Positions 1 through 6,833 of a DNA stretch of 13,476 bases are shown here, piece by piece. This DNA is from Dehalococcoidia bacterium. GTDB taxonomy: Bacteria > Chloroflexota > Dehalococcoidia > UBA6926. A program made the position numbers and the translations under genes. Under the pieces are notes generated by a model. The model was not told the DNA's origin. It saw only the letters and a program-made list of their open reading frames with translations, and did no database searches. The DNA is taken from the NCBI GenBank assembly GCA_012271225.1, contig JAAXGS010000050.1:1-13476 (forward strand). The letters are read 5' to 3'. Within the stretch, counting starts at the first letter, position 1. Each line of letters opens with the position of its first letter.

Positions 1-440
1 CCGGCTGAATACACCTCCAGCGCCTGCTCCGACCACTCATTGCTCTGCCGAAGCGTCGCCCAGAACCGCAGACGCGGCTGGCCGTCCTCATCGTCTTCAA
101 TGTCATGCGCCTGAAACTCCAGCACGTGCGCCGATTCAAGATACCCAACGGCCCAGGAGCCGGACTGAAACTCCACAGACTGAAACCGTGATTCCGCCGG
201 CAGCTCAAGCAGATTCACCTGTCTGGATGAGGCCTCCTCCACATTCCGACGGATCATCTGCAGCAGCCGCTGAACGGACAGGGCCAGGCGGCTCATGTCC
301 TCTTTTTCAAGCCAGATGAGCGCGCTGCCGCCCGGGCCCGCCGCAAGGATCCTGAAACGTCTGTCGCCCGGCTGTCCGATCGCCTCTATGCCAAGACGCT
401 CCACTGGCCCCAGAATGTGCGGCTCCCGCGCGTCCATCAT
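1..440 (-). CDS. DUF3090 family protein (partial, C-terminus beyond left edge)
   Basis: The minus-strand frame from an ATG at 440 stays open to the window edge, giving about 146 residues. Near the N-terminus it reads IGQPGDRRFRIL, then a short linker and ALIWLEKEDMSRLALSVQRLL, which matches the start of DUF3090 proteins (GQPG-R-F-L, then -LEK-Q---L---). Downstream are GSWAVGYLE, an acidic stretch (EDDEDGQPRLRFWA) and ATLRQSNEWSEQA, also in the order of this family. DUF3090 has no established biochemical role; family members are usually 170-200 residues, so roughly 30-50 residues are missing. The ATG overlaps the stop of the upstream P-loop gene as ATGA, so translation is probably coupled. A second in-frame ATG lies at 437. 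No membrane segment or signal peptide is visible, so it is likely cytosolic. Family call is fairly sure, function unknown. Confidence 0.8.
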   Translation of the reverse strand, partial: MMDAREPHILGPVERLGIEAIGQPGDRRFRILAAGPGGSALIWLEKEDMSRLALSVQRLLQMIRRNVEEASSRQVNLLELPAESRFQSVEFQSGSWAVGYLESAHVLEFQAHDIEDDEDGQPRLRFWATLRQSNEWSEQALEVYSA

Positions 441-1423
441 GCGGTGACCGCCAGCAGGTCAGCGGCGAGGCGCGAGTCCTCAAGCTGCCGCGCCATCGCC
501 ATGACCTTGTCCGGGTGAACGGATCCGCGCCCGCCAAGAAACCCGTCGCTGAGGCGAGCGGCGGCGGCAATTGTTCCGCCGGATACGACCGCGACGGGAA
601 TGCGGAGCTCATCGACGCGGTTCTGCACGTATGGTATTGGGCCCTGCCCGCCCGTCAGGATCAGTCCCTGACATCCGGTCGCAAGGGCGGGCATCTGCAG
701 GTCCGGACGATCCCACCGCGTCACCACAACCTTGTCCTCCGCCTGCCCGTAGTAGTACACACCGCCGTCAAGGGCCAGCGCTCCGACCATAATCCGCGGC
801 GCAAGGACGTCCAGCCCCTCCGGGTATGCGACGACCTCAGCCTCCAGATGCTCCACAATTTCGCGCAGCGTCGGAGCGTTGAGCAGTCGATTCTGCCTGA
901 GCGCGGCCACGCGCGGCACGCCGAGCCTGGCGATGGCGGGGAGAATCTCTGTTTCGACAAAGTGCATCCGCAACTCCGGCGCCGCGTTGATGACGATGCC
1001 CTCCACGCTGCCCCCAAACGGCTCCATTGCCGCGTGAATGCCGGACACGTCGCCCTCCCCCATCGTGTGCTCGTCATACCACACGATGAGGACAGGATCG
1101 GCATCCAGTTCCTTCGCCAATGCGGCGTCAAGCCTGCCGCCGTCAAGCCCTGTTCCATCGATGATAATGGTCGGTGACTGCCGTCGCCGCCTGCCGCGGG
1201 GCGTGAGGGCGCTGCGAGCGGATTCGATGTTGTCGATGAATCGCCGGCGGGTATCGTTCTTCGGCTCCGCCGGAAAGAGGGGGGCATCGTCCTGGGCGCC
1301 GGTCGATCCGGAGGGGGTCGCGGCGCGGTACATTGCGCCGTCGCCCGCAAGCCGGGCAAGCGCCGAGGCGATAACCGTTTTTCCGGCGCGCGGCTCAGTG
1401 GAGCCAATGTAGATCCGGCGCAT
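437..1423 (-). CDS. BioD-like P-loop / DRTGG-domain protein (phosphotransacetylase N-domain family)
   Basis: A 328-residue protein resembling the regulatory N-terminal half of long phosphate acetyltransferases (COG0857), without the catalytic acetyltransferase domain. Residues 4-16 (IYIGSTEPRAGKT) form a BioD/CobB-type P-loop, and residues 86-91 (IIIDGT) are a Walker-B-like strand where the family often has an acid plus glycine. Residues 56-84 are an Arg-rich stretch unusual for the family. From about residue 205 to 318 lies a DRTGG domain: VVVTRWDRPDLQ, then LILTGGQGPIP and RIPVAVVSGGT. The exact ligand and role are not established; nucleotide binding is inferred from the P-loop. The start could be ATG 1423 or the adjacent GTG 1426; there is no clean Shine-Dalgarno for either. 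It is the first gene of a two-gene unit and its TGA overlaps the DUF3090 start. A TATACT box at 1455-1460 could drive it. Confidence 0.8.
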   Translation of the reverse strand: MRRIYIGSTEPRAGKTVIASALARLAGDGAMYRAATPSGSTGAQDDAPLFPAEPKNDTRRRFIDNIESARSALTPRGRRRRQSPTIIIDGTGLDGGRLDAALAKELDADPVLIVWYDEHTMGEGDVSGIHAAMEPFGGSVEGIVINAAPELRMHFVETEILPAIARLGVPRVAALRQNRLLNAPTLREIVEHLEAEVVAYPEGLDVLAPRIMVGALALDGGVYYYGQAEDKVVVTRWDRPDLQMPALATGCQGLILTGGQGPIPYVQNRVDELRIPVAVVSGGTIAAAARLSDGFLGGRGSVHPDKVMAMARQLEDSRLAADLLAVTA

Positions 1424-1454
1424 CACCTCGCCCAGACGTGCAGCATTCCTGCGC

Positions 1455-1460
1455 AGTATA
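1455..1460 (-). promoter_or_regulatory. Candidate -10 box for the DRTGG/DUF3090 pair
   Basis: On the minus strand this reads TATACT, a five-of-six match to the sigma-70 -10 consensus, in an otherwise GC-rich gap. Transcription would start near 1448, leaving a 22-25 nt leader before the DRTGG gene. No convincing -35 hexamer is seen 16-18 bases upstream, so the call rests on the -10 box and position only. The rest of the 1424-1644 gap holds no gene I can support. Confidence 0.4.
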
Positions 1461-1644
1461 GCATCGGCGCCCTTCCGCCACGCCGCTCGCGCTGCAGCTC
1501 CAAAGGGCGCGGCAGGTCAATCCGGGCATCCGCCGCCCCTGCTTCGACGCCCCGGCACTCGCAATCGAGCGCGCGCTCACGGATAATCATCGTGGTCGGG
1601 CGCAGGCCGTTGGCCGGCAGTCACAGAACAGGGGAGGACAACTC

Positions 1645-2484
1645 ATGGGCGACCGCATCCGCATCGGCAACGTCGAGATCCTGGCATTCGTTGACATCGG
1701 GCCGGCCAGCCGGGACCCCGCCATGGTGTTCCCGGACGTTGCCGCCGAGGCGTGGGGCCCCCACGCGCAGACGATGACTCCGGACGGCCAACTCCCGTTT
1801 CAGATGGGATTCTTTGTTCTGCGGGCGGGCGGGCAAACGATGCTGGTCGACACCGGACTCGGCCGCGGTCCGCATGAGGCGATGGGCGGCATCGGCGGAA
1901 AGCTGATGGACCAGCTGAACGGCGCGGGCATCCGCGCGGATGACGTGTCCCACGTTCTCATTACGCATCTCCATGCCGATCACGTTGGATGGAACGTGAC
2001 GTGGGACGGCGATGCCGCGCGGGCCACCTTCCCCAATGCCACTTACACAGTGCCGCAGGGAGACTGGGATCATTTCATGTCCGCAGACATCCTCCCGGCC
2101 TCTCCCCATATGGAGCAGAACGTGATTCCGCTGCAGCAACTGAACGCCATGCGGCTTGTCGAAGACGGCGAGTCGATAACGGATGCGATCACGACGCTGG
2201 TCACGCCGGGCCACACGCCCGGCCATCAGTGCTTCCTGATCAGTTCCGCAGGAGAGCGGGCCATCATCATCGGAGACGCGTTCCACACCGTTGCGCAGCT
2301 GCAGGAAACCTCCTGGAACGTGGGGTTTGATGTGGACAAGCCGCTGGCCGCGCAAACGCGGGCAGCCCTGGTGCAGCGGCTTGAGGATGAGGGGCTGACC
2401 GTGGCGTCCGGCCACATGCCGGTGGGGTCAAACATCGGGCGTGTCGTGCGGCTTGAGGGCAAGCGAACCTGGCAGGTTCTATAG
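1645..2484 (+). CDS. MBL-fold metallohydrolase
   Basis: A 279-residue metallo-beta-lactamase-fold hydrolase with the complete set of binuclear metal ligands: H108, H110, D112 and H113 in THLHADHVGW, H190 in PGHTPGHQ, D211 in IIIGDAFH and H257 in ASGHMP. Upstream, LVDTGLG at residues 67-73 is the usual beta-strand with the conserved Asp. The length and arrangement resemble the AHL-lactonase/glyoxalase-like branch of hydrolases rather than true beta-lactamases, but the substrate cannot be read from the sequence. No signal peptide or membrane segment, so it should act in the cytosol. The start is fixed by GGGGAGGA at 1631-1638, seven bases before the ATG. A weak -10-like GATAAT lies at 1582-1587 with a poor -35. 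It stands alone, divergent from the DRTGG gene and convergent with the small gene that ends at 2526. Confidence 0.9.
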   Translation: MGDRIRIGNVEILAFVDIGPASRDPAMVFPDVAAEAWGPHAQTMTPDGQLPFQMGFFVLRAGGQTMLVDTGLGRGPHEAMGGIGGKLMDQLNGAGIRADDVSHVLITHLHADHVGWNVTWDGDAARATFPNATYTVPQGDWDHFMSADILPASPHMEQNVIPLQQLNAMRLVEDGESITDAITTLVTPGHTPGHQCFLISSAGERAIIIGDAFHTVAQLQETSWNVGFDVDKPLAAQTRAALVQRLEDEGLTVASGHMPVGSNIGRVVRLEGKRTWQVL

Positions 2485-2525
2485 GCTCCCGGCCCCCATT
2501 TCCGGCTGCCGCGCCCTGCCGCGCG

Positions 2526-2795
2526 TCAGGCCTTCGGTTGGGGCGCCCCGCCCGCGCCCGGCGCGCGGTTATTCTCCGCGATGACATCCAGGAGCGCCGC
2601 GCAGACGATCTTGATGCGCGCCTCCATGTCCGCGTGCGTATCGCCGTGCTTTGCGCGCTCATTCTGATCAGACAGCCGCAGAACCGGGTTATAGTCCGGA
2701 TGGTCCGGGTTGAGGGCGTTCACCCACGCCTGATTGTGCTCAAAGACCAGGCGGTTGAAGGCTGTTTCCAGCGCGACGCGATCGAGGCCGGCCAT
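2526..2795 (-). CDS. Small conserved-looking protein of unknown function
   Basis: An 89-residue acidic-to-neutral cytosolic protein I do not recognise. The frame is open as far as 2960, but the start is best placed at ATG 2795 because GGGAGGTGG lies at 2803-2811 with a spacing of seven bases; sequence upstream of this reads as promoter and palindrome, not protein. Visible features: an N-terminal amphipathic helix (LDRVALETAFNRLVFEHNQAW), a central NPDHPDYNPVLRLSDQNE segment, an acidic/His stretch (KHGDTHADMEAR), a hydrophobic helix (IKIVCAALLDVIAENN) and a Pro/Gly-rich tail. The overall pattern suggests a small helical protein. No transmembrane span. It is monocistronic and faces the metallohydrolase with a 41-base convergent gap lacking an obvious terminator. 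Confidence 0.75.
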   Translation of the reverse strand: MAGLDRVALETAFNRLVFEHNQAWVNALNPDHPDYNPVLRLSDQNERAKHGDTHADMEARIKIVCAALLDVIAENNRAPGAGGAPQPKA

Positions 2796-2802
2796 ATGAT
2801 AT

Positions 2803-2811
2803 CCACCTCCC
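2803..2811 (-). promoter_or_regulatory. Strong ribosome binding site that fixes the start at 2795
   Basis: The minus strand reads GGGAGGTGG, a near-perfect anti-16S match, seven bases before ATG 2795. It argues against the longer upstream reading of the same frame, which would begin at 2960 and run through the divergent promoter. Confidence 0.8.
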
Positions 2812-2847
2812 ATCACTTCCATGCGGGGCAATCGATCAAAGACAGTG

Positions 2848-2876
2848 TACGGGGGCGGCGCATGCGCCGCCCCGTA
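2848..2876. repeat. 29-base GC-rich palindrome in the divergent intergenic region
   Basis: The arms TACGGGG and CCCCGTA enclose the core CGGCGCATGCGCCG; the only flaw is one extra G in the left arm. The inner 20 bases, 2852-2871, are a perfect palindrome. Its left edge overlaps TACACT read on the minus strand (2844-2849), a possible -10 for the small gene, so it could be an operator. It has no T tract on either strand and no loop, so a classical terminator is less likely, though a hairpin could form. Confidence 0.7.
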
Positions 2877-2941
2877 GGCGAGGAGACCGTCGGCGTCATG
2901 GGGCGTGACAGGGGATTGCCGCTCCGCGCGGCGCGGTGATG

Positions 2942-2970
2942 TTGCGAATAGGCGCAACACTTGCTACAAT
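2942..2970 (+). promoter_or_regulatory. Sigma-70-type promoter for the surface protein gene
   Basis: TTGCGA at 2942-2947 and TACAAT at 2965-2970 are separated by 17 bases, and the -10 is preceded by TGC, an extended -10 arrangement. Predicted transcription start is near 2977. It lies inside the longest open reading of the downstream frame, which supports placing the real start codon later, at 3124. Confidence 0.75.
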
Positions 2971-2976
2971 CGCACT

Positions 2977-3123
2977 GGACTACGGTCAGGCGTCCGTGAT
3001 GCCCTATGGAGGGGCGTGCTGTTGCGCGCCGTATCAGCGTACGGGGAAGTGAATCGGGTAGACGGGAATTGCCGTGAAACAGACCAGGCGGAGCGCGGCT
3101 GCGGAAAGGAATGTACAGCGTCC
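2977..3123 (+). other. 147-nt untranslated leader with small hairpins
   Basis: Between the predicted transcription start and ATG 3124 there is a long leader. Visible hairpins include GGCGT pairing with ATGCC around a five-base loop (about 2982-3003) and CCGTA/TACGG with a six-base loop around 3029-3044. A Shine-Dalgarno-like GGAAAGGA ends at 3110, thirteen bases before the ATG. I could not match it to a known riboswitch consensus; in particular the cobalamin box is absent. Confidence 0.4.
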
Positions 3124-4395
3124 ATGAAGAATGAACTCTATCGCTCAGTTTCGTGGCTCGGCTCAAATGGTCGCACGTATCTCACACAGTCCGGTGGCCG
3201 GTATCTTCTTCCCGGCATCATCGCCATCATCACCGCGTTTCTGTTCATCCAGGCGCTGGCGCCGTTCCATGCTCCCGCCTTCGCGCAGGAGGTGGGCAGT
3301 TCCGCCGATAACCCCATCGCCTGCGGCAATGAGACGGAAACGAACCGCGTATGTGAATCAGACCCGGGGCTGGCAACGAATGAGCGGGAATACTTCGCGG
3401 TCAGCGTCCTTGACACCACACAACCCGATGACGTCATCGCCACCGTCATCGCCGGCGGCAGCCATGTTCCGCAGTTCTATGCCGATGAGGACGTGACCTT
3501 CACCATTCAGAGCGGGGCGGGCGCGGGCGCCGACGGCGATCTGTTCCGCCTCGTTGACTCAGGAGAGCCGAACTCCACGCATTTGCAATTTGAGGCGGGC
3601 GCTGTCCCCGTCGCTGATCGCGTCTACAACGTCTCGATCCTGATGAGCCAGCAGCAGACGGTGCCGCTCAACCAGACCGTTGAGGTCACGGCCCATATCG
3701 CCGTCACCATCGAGGGCACGGTCAGCGTTGGGGCGCAGCTGCGCGATCTGCACATCCAAATGAGGCAGAACCCGTATTTCCGCGTGGTCTTCGCTGAGGC
3801 GTTCAACTACGCCGGCACGGATGACCTGACCTATGTGGTGGAGTCCGGCAATACCGGCATCGCGCGGATTCCGCGGCAGCCCGGGCCGGGACAGCGGTTC
3901 CTGACCATATTCAGCGTTGGGGAAGGAAGCACGACCATCAGTGTGACGGCCACCGCGCTCAACGGTCAGACGGCGAGCCAGGATTTCCGCGTGACGGTCA
4001 GCGAGGGATTCACCGCGCCGGCAACGCCGGAGAACACCCCCACCCCCACCCCAACATTCACGGCGACACCCACCGCGACGCCGCGTCCGGAGGACACGCC
4101 AACACCCACGCCAACGGCGACACCAACGCCAACACGCACCCCAACGCCGACGCCGTCACCCACGCCCACAGCGACGCCATTGCCGTCGCCAACACCCACA
4201 GCCACGGCGACGCCCGTTCCGCCGCCGACACCCACGGCAACGCCAACGCCCGGCCTGGGCGATCAGATTAGCCCCGGGCTGCTCATCATCGGGGCCGTTA
4301 TCGTTGTGGTGGTTCTGGGCGGCGGATTCCTCCTGATACGCGGCCGCGGACGGGGCGGCGAGCCCGTGGGCGGCCCGAACGGAGACGGGGCGTAA
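3124..4395 (+). CDS. Secreted, C-terminally membrane-anchored Ig/cadherin-like protein with Thr-Pro stalk
   Basis: A 423-residue cell-surface protein. Residues 28-54 form a signal peptide with a hydrophobic core (GIIAIITAFLFIQALA) and a likely cleavage after AFA54. The ectodomain (about 56-300) has no cysteine-rich or catalytic motif. Its last part, FNYAGTDDLTYVVESGN through GEGSTTISVTATALNGQTA, follows the repeat pattern of bacterial cadherin/Ig-like domains (D-LTY---S-N--IA, then G--TISVTATA--G-TA-Q-F-VTV). Residues about 302-376 are a Thr-Pro-rich stalk, then residues 385-405 (GLLIIGAVIVVVVLGGGFLLI) are a membrane span followed by RGRGRGG as a cytosolic stop. So the ectodomain sits outside on a stalk. 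It has its own promoter, leader and terminator. Adhesion or envelope structure is inference; no ligand is evident. Confidence 0.85.
   Translation: MKNELYRSVSWLGSNGRTYLTQSGGRYLLPGIIAIITAFLFIQALAPFHAPAFAQEVGSSADNPIACGNETETNRVCESDPGLATNEREYFAVSVLDTTQPDDVIATVIAGGSHVPQFYADEDVTFTIQSGAGAGADGDLFRLVDSGEPNSTHLQFEAGAVPVADRVYNVSILMSQQQTVPLNQTVEVTAHIAVTIEGTVSVGAQLRDLHIQMRQNPYFRVVFAEAFNYAGTDDLTYVVESGNTGIARIPRQPGPGQRFLTIFSVGEGSTTISVTATALNGQTASQDFRVTVSEGFTAPATPENTPTPTPTFTATPTATPRPEDTPTPTPTATPTPTRTPTPTPSPTPTATPLPSPTPTATATPVPPPTPTATPTPGLGDQISPGLLIIGAVIVVVVLGGGFLLIRGRGRGGEPVGGPNGDGA
4027..4252 (+). repeat. Thr-Pro-encoding minisatellite-like tract
   Basis: About 225 bases of degenerate ACACCNACNCC-type units encode the TPTPTATPTP stalk of the surface protein. 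The plus strand is C- and A-rich with few T. The repeat is imperfect, which limits but does not exclude slippage. The opposite strand is open and encodes Gly-Val repeats, which is a by-product of the composition. Confidence 0.85.
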
Positions 4396-4434
4396 GGCAA
4401 CGAGAACGCCAGTCCCCGTTAGTTGGAATAGACA

Positions 4435-4475
4435 GGGGGGCGCATCATTCTGATGCGCCCCCCTTCCCGTTTCTG
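4435..4475 (+). terminator. Rho-independent-type terminator after the surface protein gene
   Basis: A perfect 13-bp stem (GGGGGGCGCATCA at 4435-4447 with TGATGCGCCCCCC at 4451-4463) closes a three-base loop TTC and is followed by TTCCCGTTTCT. It starts 39 bases after the TAA at 4393-4395 and lies between two convergent genes, so it could also act on minus-strand transcripts, though the T run is better in the plus direction. Confidence 0.85.
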
Positions 4476-4539
4476 ACGTCCCGGAGCCGGACGCTCGCTT
4501 GCGCCGGTCTGCAGCCCCGCGCCGATTCTCCCCTGCCCG

Positions 4540-6786
4540 CTAGCCCCTGTCCTTCAGGGCGCGGTACACCGCCTCCGCGGTGATTGGAAGATCACGGATC
4601 CGGACCCCGATCGCATCCTCAATCGCGTTGGCAATCGCCGCGGCCGTGGGGGTGTTTGAGCTCTCCCCGGCCGATTTGATGTTGTAGGGGCCGGAGCCGC
4701 TGTGCGCCTCCACAAGAACGGTGCGGAGCTCCGGCAGATCCGGGGTTGTGGGAATCTTGAACTCCGCCAGCGACGGGTTCGCCACACGCCCGCTCTCGTC
4801 CACAACAAGCCCCTCCATGAGCGTGAAACCCAGAGCCTGCACAACGCCGCCCTCCAGTTGTCCCTGATGCGACACCGGGTTGATGATCGTGCCCACGTCA
4901 TGGGCCGTTGTGAACCGCTCAAGCGTGACGGCGCCCGTTTCCGGGTCCACGCGCACCTCCGCGATCTGCGCGCCGAACGACGTCATTGGCGAGGGCGAGG
5001 TGTCCTGAACGTGTCCCCGCGCAACCACGGGAGCGCCGGCCCGCCCCACAAGGTCGGCGATCTCGATCGACTCTCCCGAGCCTTCGTTAATCAGCCGCCC
5101 GTCCCGCGCCGCTATCGCCTCCTCGTTCCAGCCGAGCAGCTCCGCCGCCAACTGCTGAAGACGATGCCGCGCCTGTGATCCGGCCTCATGCCCCGCAACG
5201 GTGATGAGCCGCGTGGTGTGGCTGCCGCCAATTCCGGAGTCAAAGGACACGCTGTCCGTGTCACGCGGGACAACGCGCACCCGCTCCACCGGCACACCAA
5301 TCTCCTCGCTGACCACCTGCGCCAGGATGGTGTATTGGCCGGCGCCCTGCTCAAACAGCGGCGTCTCCACGGAAACGTCGCCGGTGGGGAGCACGGTGAC
5401 GGTCGCCGTCGTCTCACCGCCCGGCGCCCCGTGATCGGCCATCGCCATTCCCCGCCCCACGTTGCGGGGCTTTGGGTCATGGTAGGCGGCAGCTGCGACG
5501 GCGGCCTCAAGCGTTTCCCGCGCGCGCAGGTCTTCAAAATGGTGGTTCGTCGGCGTTGCCTCGCCGTCCCCGATCACGTTGACCAGGCGAAAGTCCAGCG
5601 GGTCCATGCCGATAGCGCGGGCGAGTGAATCCATGTGAGATTCCGCGGCGAAGATGGATTGCGGCTCGCCGGGCGCGCGGTAGTGTCCGCCCGGCACGGT
5701 GTTTGTGTACACCTGCCAGGAATCAATCCGCACGTGGGGGATGCGATAGGGCCCGCCCGCCAGGTGCTGCGCGCCAACCAGGTTGGCCATCGGCGTCGGC
5801 TTGAATCCCCCGTACGCCCCGCTGTCCCACCACGCCTCCGCCTTCCACGCGACCAGCGCCCCGTCACGCCGGACTCCGGCGCGAATGGTCACCTCGCCGC
5901 CGTGGCGCGGATTCGCCGCCAGCAGTTCCTCGGCGTAGTCCATCGCCATTTTGACCGGCCGGCCCGTCGCCCGTGAAAGGGCATACGCAAGCGGCACATC
6001 CATGGAGCTGCCCTTGCCGCCAAAGTCTCCGCCGATGTACGTCGGATGCACCTTGATGGAATCCGCGGGGATTCCGTACGCCTGCGCCATCTGCGCGCGC
6101 ATGTTGAACGGCGCCTTGTTGCTGGCCCACACCTCCGCGCGGCCGTCATCCGCGGCCAGGACGACGCAGTTGTGCGACTCCAGATACGCCTGATGCCCCT
6201 TTGACAGCGTGTAGTCCGCCTCCACGATGACATCCGCCTCCGCGAAACCGGCCTCAAGATCACCCTTTGTCCATGTCTGATGCGCAAAGACGTTCAGGTG
6301 CCTGCCCTCGACCGGCGCGGGCAGTCCCGCATAGGAGTTCACGTTCTGATGCAGAACCGGCGCGTCCGCCGCGCGCGCTGTTGAGACGCCGGTCACCGCC
6401 GGCATCTCCTCATACTCGACGTCGATGAGCTCGAGCGCGGCGTCCGCCATATCCTTTGTTTCTGCGGCGACCGCGGCAACCTTGTCGCCAATGAACAGCG
6501 CGACGCCCTGCGCCAGCACGGGCACGTCAAAGAGACGCCGCCCGATGCGCACGCCCCTGACGATGTCATCGTCTCCGGTGAGCACGGCCCGGATGCCCGG
6601 CGCGGCGGCGGCGCGGGACGTATCGATGCGCGCAATGCGCGCGTGCGGGTACGGGCTGCGCAGCGCCCGCCCCCAGAGCATCCCCGGCAGGGTCACATCA
6701 ACCGTGTATTCCGCCTCCCCGGTCACCTTGTCCGGCCCGTCCTTTCGGGGAGCCGATCTGCCGAGTTCCCTGTACGTCGTTGTCAT
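4540..6786 (-). CDS. Xanthine dehydrogenase/aldehyde oxidoreductase family molybdopterin-binding subunit
   Basis: A 748-residue large subunit of a molybdenum hydroxylase, which would hydroxylate an aldehyde or N-heterocycle with water as oxygen donor. Residues about 18-130 are the a/b hammerhead domain (KVTGEAEYTVD, LPGMLWGRALRSPYPHARI); the rest is the molybdopterin-binding region. Motifs: GGDFGGKG 252-259, YRAPGEPQ 369-376, EQGAGQYT 479-486, GTIINP 632-637, QLEGG 643-647, and the catalytic-position glutamate E708 in KSAGESS. Length is normal for the family. The start at ATG 6786 is chosen because GGGGAG lies eight bases upstream; a longer reading would run into the tRNA gene. No FAD or 2Fe-2S subunit gene is in the window, so partners must be encoded elsewhere or be absent. 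Substrate is unknown. It follows tRNA-Asn by 47 bases and may share its transcript. Confidence 0.9.
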   Translation of the reverse strand: MTTTYRELGRSAPRKDGPDKVTGEAEYTVDVTLPGMLWGRALRSPYPHARIARIDTSRAAAAPGIRAVLTGDDDIVRGVRIGRRLFDVPVLAQGVALFIGDKVAAVAAETKDMADAALELIDVEYEEMPAVTGVSTARAADAPVLHQNVNSYAGLPAPVEGRHLNVFAHQTWTKGDLEAGFAEADVIVEADYTLSKGHQAYLESHNCVVLAADDGRAEVWASNKAPFNMRAQMAQAYGIPADSIKVHPTYIGGDFGGKGSSMDVPLAYALSRATGRPVKMAMDYAEELLAANPRHGGEVTIRAGVRRDGALVAWKAEAWWDSGAYGGFKPTPMANLVGAQHLAGGPYRIPHVRIDSWQVYTNTVPGGHYRAPGEPQSIFAAESHMDSLARAIGMDPLDFRLVNVIGDGEATPTNHHFEDLRARETLEAAVAAAAYHDPKPRNVGRGMAMADHGAPGGETTATVTVLPTGDVSVETPLFEQGAGQYTILAQVVSEEIGVPVERVRVVPRDTDSVSFDSGIGGSHTTRLITVAGHEAGSQARHRLQQLAAELLGWNEEAIAARDGRLINEGSGESIEIADLVGRAGAPVVARGHVQDTSPSPMTSFGAQIAEVRVDPETGAVTLERFTTAHDVGTIINPVSHQGQLEGGVVQALGFTLMEGLVVDESGRVANPSLAEFKIPTTPDLPELRTVLVEAHSGSGPYNIKSAGESSNTPTAAAIANAIEDAIGVRIRDLPITAEAVYRALKDRG

Positions 6787-6833
6787 ATGGAGTTCTCCCC
6801 GGTTGGTGATGGTGTGACGCGCTCTGCGCACGA

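Noticed and set aside
515..1177. 220-residue open frame on the plus strand opposite the DRTGG gene
   Set aside because: It is antisense to a clearly coding gene, has no family resemblance and is explained by the high GC content.
1621..2415. 264-residue open frame on the minus strand opposite the metallohydrolase
   Set aside because: The plus-strand frame has all metal-binding motifs and a strong ribosome binding site; the minus frame is a shadow rich in His/Arg/Gly.
2485..2525. Terminator between the convergent metallohydrolase and small gene
   Set aside because: The GC-rich segment does not form a continuous stem and no T tract is present.
2796..2960. N-terminal extension of the small minus-strand gene
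   Set aside because: This stretch contains the palindrome and the divergent promoter, and a near-perfect ribosome binding site marks ATG 2795.
2905..3123. 73-residue N-terminal extension of the surface protein
   Set aside because: It would include a promoter and place a signal peptide deep inside the protein; ATG 3124 gives a normal signal peptide.
2977..3123. Cobalamin or other known riboswitch in the leader
   Set aside because: The conserved B12-box and other consensus segments I could recall are absent; only short hairpins are visible.
3966..4235. Gly-Val repeat protein on the minus strand
   Set aside because: It is the complement of the Thr-Pro coding tract and has no start signal.
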